DNA of 14,467 bases from CAYUCE01 sp964443275 (GTDB lineage Bacteria > Bipolaricaulota > Bipolaricaulia > CAYUCE01), in assembly GCA_964443275.1 (NCBI GenBank), contig CAYUCE010000046.1, positions 1-14,467 on the forward strand. Reading direction: 5' to 3'. Position 1 is the stretch's first letter. The number at the start of each line of letters is the position of its first letter. The notes under the pieces were generated by a model. It saw only the letters and a list, made by a program, of their open reading frames with translations. It was not told where the DNA came from and made no database searches. Made by a program: the position numbers and the translations under genes. This document shows positions 1 through 7,097 of the stretch, piece after piece.

Positions 1-10
1 GGCATGTTTC

Positions 11-32
11 GGTTGGGCACAGAGGCCCAACC
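11..32. repeat. GC-rich hairpin, probable copy of a dispersed palindromic repeat
   Basis: The arms GGTTGGGC (11-18) and GCCCAACC (25-32) form a perfect 8-bp stem around a 6-base loop, much more GC-rich than the A/T-rich sequence that follows. Five T residues lie at 38-42 but are separated from the stem by CTACG, so terminator action is possible but not convincing. The look is that of a REP-like intergenic palindrome. Only one copy is visible, so the repeat nature is inferred. Confidence 0.5.
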
Positions 33-51
33 CTACGTTTTTATGATACCC

Positions 52-57
52 TATAAT
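52..57 (+). promoter_or_regulatory. Candidate -10 box for the tRNA-Thr gene
   Basis: A perfect TATAAT lies 11 bases before the mature tRNA 5' end, which would place the transcription start about five bases upstream of the tRNA. No good -35 hexamer is found 16-18 bases upstream, where the right arm of the hairpin lies. The box could be chance in A/T-rich DNA. Confidence 0.35.
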
Positions 58-68
58 AAAAATCATGG

Positions 69-143
69 GCCGGTGTAGCTCAGCGGTAGAGCAGCGGTTT
101 CGTAAACCGCAGGCCGGAGGTTCGAGTCCTCTCACCGGCTCCA
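69..143 (+). tRNA. tRNA-Thr (anticodon CGU)
   Basis: The 75-base cloverleaf can be folded by eye. The acceptor stem GCCGGTG (69-75) pairs with CACCGGC (133-139). The D arm is GCTC/GAGC. The anticodon stem GCGGT/ACCGC (94-98 with 106-110) encloses loop TTCGTAA with anticodon CGT at 101-103, reading the Thr codon ACG. The T arm GGAGG/CCTCT carries loop TTCGAGT with one G-T pair. The discriminator is T140 and the CCA end is encoded at 141-143. The next gene begins 56 bases downstream, so read-through transcription into it is possible. Confidence 0.97.
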
Positions 144-199
144 CCAAGTGCCCACGATATCAGCACCTAATTTATGCAGAAAAAAACTTCACTAAAAAA

Positions 200-1603
200 A
201 TGAAAATGTCCGTCATAAACTGGAAAAAGACCGCAATTTTAACTCTTGCTTCCCTTCCGGTAATCCTCGCCCTCCTTTTACCTACCCCCTCTGGATTAAG
301 CTGGGATGGACAGGTGATGATAGGCATCTTACTAATGGCGGTAGTACTTTGGATTACCGAAGTGATACCCCTACCGGCCACCGGGCTCCTTATCATGATA
401 CTGCAACCCTTGCTGGGGGTGACCGGTGCGGAGAACGTCTTTTCCTCATTTGGAAATAAGGCTGTTTTCTTCCTATTAGGCTCGCTTACTTTGGCCGCAG
501 CCATCGATAAGCATAATTTGCACCGAAGGGCAGCCCTGAAGGCATTTACCTATTTTGAGTACGGCCCTAAGCGATTTGTGTTTGGAGTAATGGTGGTAGG
601 AGCAGCCCTTTCTTTCGGTATCCCCGAGCACGCCGTTGCCGCACTCCTTTTACCCATTCTAATGCATATTCTAATCTCCATGGAACTAGTCCCTAGAGAG
701 AGCAACTTCGGTATCCTAACCATGCTGGCCCTTACTTACGGGACCTCCATTGGCAGTTGGGGCACCCTGTTAGGAGGAGCCAGAAACCCCTTGACTGTAG
801 GATTCCTAGAAGGAACATTGGGGTATAGTGTGACTTTCCTGGATTGGATAAAGATGAGCTTTCCGGCGGTGATCATAATGCTTCCCTTAGCCTGGCTGAT
901 CTTGGTGAAGCTTTTCCCGCCCGAGGTAGACGCAAATGACCTAAAAGAAGCTAGGGCGGAGATGGCCAAGGAAAGCGGGCAAATGGAAGCGATGCAAAGA
1001 GAGGGAAAGCTTACTTTAGCAGTATACGGGATCACCATCCTTATGTGGATGACCCTATCGGAGACCTTGGGAGTGGCGGTCATTTCCATTATCGGTGCTT
1101 CTTTACTTTTCCCACTGGGCATCGTAAATTGGGGAGATGTGGAGGAGAGAGTAAATTGGGGGCTAATCTTGCTGTACGGCGGGGCAATAACTATGGGAGT
1201 AAGCATAGGTGAGACTGGGGCCGGTGAGTGGCTGGCCGGGGGCATAGTATATTTATCCGGCGACAGCCCCTACCTAGGTCTAATAATCATTTTACTTATC
1301 GGATTTTTACTTACCTCGGCCATGAGCAATACGGCGGCCGTGGCACTGCTTTTACCGGTAGGCTTAGCTTTAGCCGGTGGAATCACCGGGCTTTCCCCAA
1401 TTGCCACCTCCTTTCTTATCGCTTTGGCCGGGGGAGGAGCTTTTATGTTGGTAACTGCCTCTCCCAATGTAGCTATCGCTTACTCCTCGGGGTATTTCTC
1501 CCCTCGAGATCTTTTAAAATCAGGTATATGGCTGGTGGCGGTCACCGGGGCGGTGCTTCTTTTAATTTCCATAACCTACTGGAGATTCATTGGATTGTGG
1601 TAA
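200..1603 (+). CDS. DASS/SLC13-family divalent anion:sodium symporter-like permease
   Basis: An integral membrane permease of the divalent anion:Na+ symporter family (SLC13; relatives carry dicarboxylates, sulfate or citrate); the substrate here is unknown. The protein is 467 aa from ATG 200, or 465 aa from ATG 206, and consists of about ten or more hydrophobic segments with a charged loop near residues 235-275. Family marks include WITEVIPLPATGLL (51-64), the C-terminal SNT motif at 376-378 and the following SPN at 421-423. In the N-terminal half the expected SNT is replaced by PEH (142-144), and the matching hairpin tip reads GGARN (192-196). The open frame extends back through the tRNA gene to 65, so that upstream part is not coding. 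Neither ATG has a clear Shine-Dalgarno site. A universal stress protein gene follows after 57 bases, suggesting a functional pair. Confidence 0.88.
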   Translation: MKMSVINWKKTAILTLASLPVILALLLPTPSGLSWDGQVMIGILLMAVVLWITEVIPLPATGLLIMILQPLLGVTGAENVFSSFGNKAVFFLLGSLTLAAAIDKHNLHRRAALKAFTYFEYGPKRFVFGVMVVGAALSFGIPEHAVAALLLPILMHILISMELVPRESNFGILTMLALTYGTSIGSWGTLLGGARNPLTVGFLEGTLGYSVTFLDWIKMSFPAVIIMLPLAWLILVKLFPPEVDANDLKEARAEMAKESGQMEAMQREGKLTLAVYGITILMWMTLSETLGVAVISIIGASLLFPLGIVNWGDVEERVNWGLILLYGGAITMGVSIGETGAGEWLAGGIVYLSGDSPYLGLIIILLIGFLLTSAMSNTAAVALLLPVGLALAGGITGLSPIATSFLIALAGGGAFMLVTASPNVAIAYSSGYFSPRDLLKSGIWLVAVTGAVLLLISITYWRFIGLW

Positions 1604-1660
1604 GAAGTTGAATATAATGAACATGCAGGTAAATTTGTGTCTTAATTAGGACGTGACAGG

Positions 1661-2593
1661 ATGTTTGAAAATATACTGGTAACTATATCCTCTGAGTATT
1701 TCTCAGATTCGGCGATCAAAAGGGCAGTGGAGCTAAGTGAGCATTTTGGAAGTAAGATCACCATCCTATACGTGGTAGAAGAGAAAGTTATGGAGATGAT
1801 GAACTCATCCTTGGAGTACACCATGACCCACCAAGATAGGGAGAAGACGGAGGACAAAGTAGTTGAGGAGATTAAGGACCGGGCAAGAGAGATATTCTTC
1901 GAAAAGGCAGAAAAAATAGCCAATAAACAGGATATCAAGATAACTTCCTGGGAAATTAGGGAAGGTAAATATACGGATACCATCCTGGATTTCTGTAAGG
2001 AAAGGGAAGAGAAAATTGACTTAATAGTGATGAGCTTTGAAAGAGCCACCCTGCTTGATTACGAGATATTTGAATGGATTTCTCCCCCCCTGTGGATAGA
2101 GAAAAATGGAAGGGATATTAACAAAATAATTGCCTTTCCTTCCAATCTAACCTTCAACTTGAGGCTTCCGGCCATAACCTTCGATTTGGCGGAGAAATTG
2201 GATGCCCAATTATATTTGGAATATATAGTGGATGAAACCCGAAAGCACAGCGTAAGCATGGAGGAGAAGCCGGAGGAAGTACAAATAGGTAAGAAAGAGT
2301 TAACCAAGGTGGAGAAAACGGTAAAAACTTGGGATCAACTGAACGAAGATGCTGCAAGGTTCTTGGAGGAATGTAAGGAAAACTTCAAAGATAGGTTAAA
2401 AGGGCTTCACTGTCACAGTAACTCGGGTAGTCTGGAAAAGCTGATTGTAAAGATGGCTAAAAAAATTGATGCCGATTTGATAGTCTTAGGAAGGGAGCAA
2501 AAAAAGGATCGGCGTGTGCTGGGTATGTTTAAACGCAAAATCAAACGAGAGATTATTGAAGATATACCCTGTCCTATCCTACTTTTAGGTTGA
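1661..2593 (+). CDS. Tandem-domain universal stress protein (UspA family)
   Basis: A 310-aa cytoplasmic protein made of two Usp-like domains. The first begins MFENILVTISSEYFSDSAIK and runs to about residue 150; the second ends near the C-terminus with DADLIVLGRE and CPILLL. Usp proteins typically bind ATP or act as dimeric stress or transport modulators. The classical nucleotide motif (GxxG, about nine residues, then G-S/T) is not seen in either half: the first has VMSFERATLL, and the second has GREQKKDRRVLG with no G-S/T. It is therefore probably a non-nucleotide-binding or divergent type. The start ATG has TAGGA nine bases upstream. Its place between the permease and the flavin reductase, 57 and 34 bases away, suggests one transcript. 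Regulation of the permease is a plausible role but is inference. Confidence 0.8.
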   Translation: MFENILVTISSEYFSDSAIKRAVELSEHFGSKITILYVVEEKVMEMMNSSLEYTMTHQDREKTEDKVVEEIKDRAREIFFEKAEKIANKQDIKITSWEIREGKYTDTILDFCKEREEKIDLIVMSFERATLLDYEIFEWISPPLWIEKNGRDINKIIAFPSNLTFNLRLPAITFDLAEKLDAQLYLEYIVDETRKHSVSMEEKPEEVQIGKKELTKVEKTVKTWDQLNEDAARFLEECKENFKDRLKGLHCHSNSGSLEKLIVKMAKKIDADLIVLGREQKKDRRVLGMFKRKIKREIIEDIPCPILLLG

Positions 2594-2627
2594 TCCTTTA
2601 AAGAAAATATAAAAAAGGAGGTAGCTT

Positions 2628-3206
2628 ATGGGGAAAATAAGGACCACTGAAGTAAGTCGTTTTTCTTATCATTACCCCCGCAATACGGCCATAGTGAGCG
2701 TAAAATCAGAGGAAGCGGAAAATTGCCTAGCCGTTGCCTGGCACAGTTCACTTTCCCACAACCCCCCTATGTACGGGGTTTCCATAGCTCCACCCCGGTT
2801 TTCTCACAAGTTAATAAGCCAATCCGGTGAATACGCGGTTAACTTTCTCCCTTTCAGCCAGGTCAAAAAGGTGGCCGCAGTGGGAGGGGTAAGTGGCAAG
2901 AATACGGATAAGTTTTCCCAATTTAATATAGAAAAAGAAGAACCCTTAGTAATTGACTCACCCCTTCTAAAAGATGCCTACGCTGCTTATGAGTGCAAAT
3001 TAGTAAGTGAGGAAAGTTACGGTGATCATACCTGGTTTGTAGGTGAGGTAGTTGCCGCTCATTACGATGAAGATGCTTTCGGTAAATATCTGCAAGCCAA
3101 AGAGCTAACCCCGGTCCTCTACCTGGGTGGGGACGTGTACTTGGAAGCTAAGAATCCAAACATTTATCGGGTGAGCAGAAAAAGAAGGGATGTAGAAGAA
3201 CTGTAG
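2628..3206 (+). CDS. Flavin reductase-like (flavoredoxin-type) FMN-binding protein
   Basis: A 192-aa protein of the flavin reductase-like, FMN-binding split-barrel family. It resembles flavoredoxins and short flavin reductases of anaerobes, which bind FMN non-covalently and reduce flavin or pass electrons. Supporting segments are the opening AIVSVKSEEAENCLAVAWHS (about 23-42), NPPMYGVSIAPPRFSHKLI (about 46-64) and SGEYAVNFLP (about 67-76), the order usual in this family; the length is also typical. There is a strong ribosome site AAGGAGGT ending at 2622, five bases before the ATG. The electron donor and acceptor cannot be told from the sequence. comF follows after 14 bases. Confidence 0.85.
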   Translation: MGKIRTTEVSRFSYHYPRNTAIVSVKSEEAENCLAVAWHSSLSHNPPMYGVSIAPPRFSHKLISQSGEYAVNFLPFSQVKKVAAVGGVSGKNTDKFSQFNIEKEEPLVIDSPLLKDAYAAYECKLVSEESYGDHTWFVGEVVAAHYDEDAFGKYLQAKELTPVLYLGGDVYLEAKNPNIYRVSRKRRDVEEL

Positions 3207-3220
3207 TGAGGATATAAACA

Positions 3221-3955
3221 GTGGGTATCACCCTAAATTACAAAAAATCAGTCAAAAATTTCCTACACTTGCTTTACCCCCCTCACTGCTACATTTGTGA
3301 GAAACCACTTGAAGTTAGGAAACAAAAAGAGAGTGCTTACCTTTGCAAAGCTTGTAAATCTAGAATTGAAAAAGTAGAAGGCCCCTTTTGCATATGTGGA
3401 ACCTCTTTAAAAGGAAAAGATCCACTGGTCGACCTCTGTGAAACCTGTGCAAACCGGATAAGATATTTCGACCTAGTCAGGTCTTATGGTTACTACCAAG
3501 AGCCATTAAAAGATTTAATCCGAGCCTTTAAAAACCGGGCAGAGAAAGAGCTCTCCCGAGAACTGTCACTGCTTTTGAAAGATGTTGTCTCGGATATACC
3601 ATCTGAATTTTCGAGTATGACCTATATTCCTCTATCTAAAATGCGATTTAGAAGACGAGGCTTTAACCAGACCAAACTTCTGGCTTCCGATCTAGCCAAT
3701 TTGCTGAACTTAGAGGTAGTTCCGGCCCTAGAGAAGGCGAAAAGAAACTTACCTCAGAAGGGTCTTTCCCAAGCGGAAAGACAGGAAAACGTAAGAGGCG
3801 TCTTTAGATGCACAGGTAGCGGGAAGGAGAATATTTTGCTGATAGATGACGTTTACACTTCCGGAGCTACCGTCAATGAAGCAAGCAGGGTCTTAAAGGA
3901 GGGTGGCTACGAAAAGATATTTGTAGTCACCATAGCCAGATCAAAGTGGCAGTAA
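3221..3955 (+). CDS. comF: ComF-family protein with phosphoribosyltransferase domain
   Basis: A 244-aa ComF/GntX-like protein. The N-terminal part has zinc-ribbon cysteine pairs C23/C26, C42/C45, C57/C59 and C73/C76. The C-terminal part is a type I phosphoribosyltransferase fold with the PRPP loop ILLIDDVYTSGAT at 205-217 and an RRRGFNQ segment before it. In competent bacteria ComF helps move single-stranded DNA during uptake; in many other bacteria its role is unclear, so natural transformation should not be concluded from this gene alone. The start is GTG at 3221, with GAGGA eight bases upstream. It sits 14 bases after the flavin reductase gene. No terminator hairpin is evident after the stop. 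Confidence 0.9.
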   Translation: MGITLNYKKSVKNFLHLLYPPHCYICEKPLEVRKQKESAYLCKACKSRIEKVEGPFCICGTSLKGKDPLVDLCETCANRIRYFDLVRSYGYYQEPLKDLIRAFKNRAEKELSRELSLLLKDVVSDIPSEFSSMTYIPLSKMRFRRRGFNQTKLLASDLANLLNLEVVPALEKAKRNLPQKGLSQAERQENVRGVFRCTGSGKENILLIDDVYTSGATVNEASRVLKEGGYEKIFVVTIARSKWQ

Positions 3956-3995
3956 ATGAGATAAATTCGATGTCTAAAAGTCCCACCATTATGGG

Positions 3996-4001
3996 TATAA
4001 T
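3996..4001 (+). promoter_or_regulatory. Candidate -10 box of the dnaG-rpoD-miaA transcript
   Basis: A perfect TATAAT preceded by ATGGG. The hexamer 17 bases upstream, TCTAAA at 3973-3978, is a poor -35. If used, transcription would start near 4008 and give dnaG a leader of about 290 bases containing all of the inverted repeats described here. Confidence 0.3.
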
Positions 4002-4120
4002 CTAAACAAGAGCTTGCCATAACATTTCTCGTATAAGTGATGGAATCATCAAATCAATCTAAGATGTGGGTTTAAGCTTTGGAAGATGCGGCAAAGTGAT
4101 GAAAAAAAGCGAGAGTATTT

Positions 4121-4154
4121 CTAGAATTCTAGTTTACCCAACTTGGCAAACTAG
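4121..4154 (+). repeat. Overlapping palindrome and hairpin in the dnaG leader
   Basis: CTAGAATTCTAG at 4121-4132 is a perfect palindrome. Its right end is shared with a second structure, in which CTAGTTT (4129-4135) pairs with AAACTAG (4148-4154) around a 12-base loop; CC and GG inside the loop can add two pairs. Because the structures share bases, only one could form at a time in RNA, or the palindrome could be a protein site in DNA. Confidence 0.5.
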
Positions 4155-4180
4155 GTTGCTATTTTGGTATCATGCTAAAG

Positions 4181-4251
4181 ACCAGCACTTAGTTTAGATG
4201 CACTGGGTAGTGCTCGAAGCAATACCGTGTTACATAAAACTAAGTGCTGGT
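4181..4251 (+). repeat. 15-bp perfect inverted repeat with inner hairpin, upstream of dnaG
   Basis: ACCAGCACTTAGTTT (4181-4195) is exactly complementary to 4237-4251. The 41-base loop contains a further small hairpin, GCACT/AGTGC around GGGT (4200-4213). The stem ends 47 bases before the dnaG start codon. Four T residues at 4262-4266 lie too far downstream for a classical terminator, so a regulatory or RNA-processing structure is more likely. No target-site duplication or transposase is seen. Confidence 0.7.
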
Positions 4252-4298
4252 GGTGTGAATTCTTTTAAAAATTTGCTTTTAAACTACAGGTACAAGTG

Positions 4299-6107
4299 AT
4301 GGCCACAGAGGAAGAGATTCGTGAAATCAAGAGAAGAGTAAATATAAAGGATATAGCATCCCAATATTTGAAACTTAAAAAGAGCGGAAAAAACTTCCGT
4401 GCCAAATGCCCTTTCCATCAGGAGGATAATCCATCTTTTACTATAAGCCCGGAGAAGAACCTCTTTCACTGCTTCGGCTGCGGCGAAGGCGGGGACGTAT
4501 TCAAATTTTTGATGAAGATTGAAAATATCGACTTCCCGGAGGCAGTAAGAAGGCTGGCGGTAAAAGCGGGAGTTAGGCTTAGCCGAAAGGATGAAAAGAC
4601 CAGTAGAAGTTCAAAATTAAAACGGATAAATAAACAGGTAGCGGAGTACTTCCACCGCAACCTGCTGGGCAAATCAGGAAGAAAAGCAAAATCATATCTT
4701 GAAAGCCGCGGCTTTACCCAACAGATTGTAAACGCCTTCAAACTGGGGTATGCTCAACCCGGATGGGATAATTTAATCAAATGGAGCAAAAGTGGAAATT
4801 CACCAAACTCACCTAACAAACTCAAACAAGAGGATCTCCTGACATTGAGTCTGATAAGCAAAAGCAGTAAGGGAGGATATTATGACTATTTTAGAGACCG
4901 CCTTATCTTTCCCATCTACGATATAATGGGAGATATAATAGGCTTTGCCGGCCGCTCCCTCCCCGTCCAAAGCTCAGATTCAGCTCAAAAGGGTCCTAAA
5001 TACCTAAATATCTCTAACACCCCCCTGTTCAAAAAGGGGACTATTTTATACGGACTGAACTTCGCCCGGCAATCTAATAATGATCAGCTCATCTTAATGG
5101 AAGGTTACACGGATGTCATTGCCGCCCACAAAATCGGTTTTAAAAACGCATGCGCTCAGATGGGTACGGCACTGACCAAAAAGCAAGTGGATACAATCAA
5201 AAGATATTTTGACCAGGTGATAATAACCTACGATATGGACCTTGCCGGTCAAAAAGCAGCCCTTAAGGGAATGATTCTTTTAAGAAACGCTGGTCTTAAA
5301 GTAAAAGTGGCTTTACTTCCTAAAGAATCTGACCCGGATGATATCTTGCAGAAGGAAGGAAAAAGGGGATTTGAGAAATTCTTGAAAGAGGCAGTGCCTT
5401 TTCACCGCTTCTTTTTGTCCCACCTAGAAGAAAGTTATGATTTAGGTTCTGTTGAGGGCAAGGAAAAGGCCCTATCAGAAGCGAAAAAGTTTATAAAAAA
5501 TATCAAAAGCGCTTGCTTAACCGAAGAGATAATCGAAGAACTTGCAAGCTTGACGAAAATTCCTTATGAAGACGTTAAGATGGCAGTAAAAAGAAGCGAT
5601 TTCAGTCTCCAGCCCGCCAAATCGGATCAATCGGATGACGGTGAATCGGATGAGTGGTGGGCAGAAGATTACCTACTTTATTTCCTGTTCTCTGGGGACC
5701 TAACCCTTGACCGGTTGCAAAGTGAATTTGAACCCCAGGACTTCACAAAATACGAATGTGTAATGGATACCATATACGAAATACATGAATCAAGAGATCA
5801 GTTTGATCTTGACCTCTTACTAGAGGAACTGGACACTGAAGAAGAAAACCTCATAACCCATCTGACCTTAAGCCAGAGGGATTTCTTTACCGATAAGGAA
5901 AAAGCTATTTGTGATAATATCTCCAAGTTAAGGTGTGCTTGTATAAACCGCAATATTGAACATTTACATCAGAGCTTAAAACAAGCAGAGGAGAAAGGCG
6001 ACGAAAAAAAGATCAATAAACTAAGCCAGGACTTATCTCGCCTGCAAAAGCAAAAGCTTAAAGAAATAAGAGGCAATAACGGGGGGTGTGGAAAATATGG
6101 ACCCTGA
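4299..6107 (+). CDS. dnaG: DNA primase DnaG
   Basis: A 602-aa bacterial primase that makes RNA primers on the lagging strand. The N-terminal CHC2 zinc domain has C37, H40, C58 and C61. The RNA polymerase core with TOPRIM fold carries EGYTD (268-272) and the acidic DMDLAG segment (D312, D314) that binds metal. The C-terminal part from about residue 430 is less conserved and fits the DnaB-helicase-binding domain. Length is normal for the family. A GTG lies directly before the ATG, but CAGG at 4287-4290 is spaced best for ATG 4299. Its last 11 bases overlap the start of rpoD, so the two are probably translationally coupled. The dnaG-rpoD order matches the classical macromolecular-synthesis operon, here without rpsU. 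Confidence 0.97.
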   Translation: MATEEEIREIKRRVNIKDIASQYLKLKKSGKNFRAKCPFHQEDNPSFTISPEKNLFHCFGCGEGGDVFKFLMKIENIDFPEAVRRLAVKAGVRLSRKDEKTSRSSKLKRINKQVAEYFHRNLLGKSGRKAKSYLESRGFTQQIVNAFKLGYAQPGWDNLIKWSKSGNSPNSPNKLKQEDLLTLSLISKSSKGGYYDYFRDRLIFPIYDIMGDIIGFAGRSLPVQSSDSAQKGPKYLNISNTPLFKKGTILYGLNFARQSNNDQLILMEGYTDVIAAHKIGFKNACAQMGTALTKKQVDTIKRYFDQVIITYDMDLAGQKAALKGMILLRNAGLKVKVALLPKESDPDDILQKEGKRGFEKFLKEAVPFHRFFLSHLEESYDLGSVEGKEKALSEAKKFIKNIKSACLTEEIIEELASLTKIPYEDVKMAVKRSDFSLQPAKSDQSDDGESDEWWAEDYLLYFLFSGDLTLDRLQSEFEPQDFTKYECVMDTIYEIHESRDQFDLDLLLEELDTEEENLITHLTLSQRDFFTDKEKAICDNISKLRCACINRNIEHLHQSLKQAEEKGDEKKINKLSQDLSRLQKQKLKEIRGNNGGCGKYGP

Positions 6108-7080
6108 GACGGATGAAGAATTAACCGGAAACGGGGCGGAGGAAAAAGATTTATATTCCTTTTCGCCATTACCAGAAGAGGAATTAGCTGATGATTTTGA
6201 TGACCTAGATGACCCGGAGGAGGTATCCGCGGGAACCACTTCCAATGATCCGGTAAAAATCTACCTGCAGGACATTGGAAAGATGGAGCTTCTAACCCGC
6301 ACAAAGGAAGTAGAGCTAGCCAAGAGAATAGAGCAGGGTGACCAGGAGGCTAAAGAGGAGCTGATTAACGCTAACTTACGCTTAGTGGTATCAATTGCCA
6401 AAAATTATATGGGAAGGGCGCTATCCTTTCTGGACCTTATCCAGGAAGGAAATGTAGGATTGATAAAAGCAGTGAAAAAATTTGATTATACAAAGGGATT
6501 CAAATTTTCGACCTATGCCACCTGGTGGATACGCCAGTCTATAACCCGGGCCATAGCCGACCAATCCAGAACTATCAGAATTCCGGTTCACATGATAAAG
6601 ACGGTACGAGAGATGAATCGGGTAAGAAGAGAATACCTTTCCGAATGCGGCCGACCCCCCTGCCTGGAGGAACTGGCCGAGGAGTTAGACATGCCGGTAG
6701 AGAAGGTAAAGATGGTAGAAAATGTCTCTCCCTATACAACTTCTTTGGAAAAACCCATTGGGGATGAAGAAGACGGTACTTTAGGTGACTTCATTGAAGA
6801 TGAAAAAGCCCTCTCTCCGACCAGAGAAACCTTCGGAATGCTCTTAAAGGACGAGCTGGGGAATGCTCTAGATCAGCTAGAATCCAGGGAAAAGAAAATA
6901 CTCAAACTAAGATACGGTTTGGATGATTCCCACCCCCGCACCTTAAAAGCGGTAGCCAGAGTTTTCAATATCACCCGGGAGCGGGTGCGCCAGATCGAAA
7001 TTAAAGCCATTGAGAAGTTAAAACATCCCAGCCGCAAAGAGGAACTTAGGAAATTTAGAGAGCTCCTCTCAAACGAATAA
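6097..7080 (+). CDS. rpoD: Primary sigma factor RpoD/SigA
   Basis: A 327-aa group 1-type sigma-70 factor that directs RNA polymerase to -10/-35 promoters. After an acidic N-terminus of about 50 residues and no region 1.1 come region 1.2 (DPVKIYLQDIGKMELLT, from about 51), region 2 (NLRLVVSIAKNYMGR, DLIQEGNVGLIKAVKKFD, FSTYATWWIRQSI), region 3, and region 4 with TRERVRQIE. Region 2.4 and the -35-reading helix look canonical. Region 4.1/4.2 is slightly unusual: GLDDSHPRTLKAVARVFN where most relatives have DG and E-E-V-G. The start at ATG 6097 is chosen because GGGGGGTG at 6081-6088 is spaced eight bases from it; a GTG at 6088 is in frame but lies inside that site. It overlaps dnaG by 11 bases. 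Confidence 0.95.
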   Translation: MDPETDEELTGNGAEEKDLYSFSPLPEEELADDFDDLDDPEEVSAGTTSNDPVKIYLQDIGKMELLTRTKEVELAKRIEQGDQEAKEELINANLRLVVSIAKNYMGRALSFLDLIQEGNVGLIKAVKKFDYTKGFKFSTYATWWIRQSITRAIADQSRTIRIPVHMIKTVREMNRVRREYLSECGRPPCLEELAEELDMPVEKVKMVENVSPYTTSLEKPIGDEEDGTLGDFIEDEKALSPTRETFGMLLKDELGNALDQLESREKKILKLRYGLDDSHPRTLKAVARVFNITRERVRQIEIKAIEKLKHPSRKEELRKFRELLSNE

Positions 7081-7097
7081 CCAAGACTTATAACTTT

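Larger units (their letters stand above)
3956..4298 (+). other. Gene-free structured leader upstream of dnaG
   Basis: A 343-base stretch without a recognisable gene. It contains a TATAAT box (3996-4001), a perfect 12-bp palindrome (4121-4132), a 7-bp hairpin (4129-4154), a 15-bp stem with a 41-base loop (4181-4251), and the word AAGTGATG three times (4035, 4094 and 4294), the last overlapping the dnaG start. It could be a long 5' leader of dnaG or a separate small RNA. No known RNA family was recognised. Confidence 0.5.

Noticed and set aside
11..42. Hairpin plus T-run as a Rho-independent terminator of an upstream gene
   Set aside because: Five non-T bases separate the stem from a short T-run, and no upstream gene is visible, so a dispersed palindrome fits better.
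65..199. In-frame N-terminal extension of the transporter gene reaching back to position 65
   Set aside because: It runs through the whole tRNA-Thr gene. The encoded residues are not membrane-like, and ATG 200/206 gives a normal family N-terminus.
3221..3955. comF as evidence for a natural competence system here
   Set aside because: No other competence genes are present and ComF-family proteins are widespread in bacteria that are not known to be transformable.
4099..4197. A 32-codon open frame in the dnaG leader as a gene
   Set aside because: It has no clear Shine-Dalgarno site, no family resemblance, and overlaps strong inverted repeats. It is recorded only as part of the AAGTGATG finding.
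4181..4251. The 15-bp inverted repeat as the ends of a miniature transposable element
   Set aside because: The total span is only 71 bases and there is no target-site duplication or second copy in the window.
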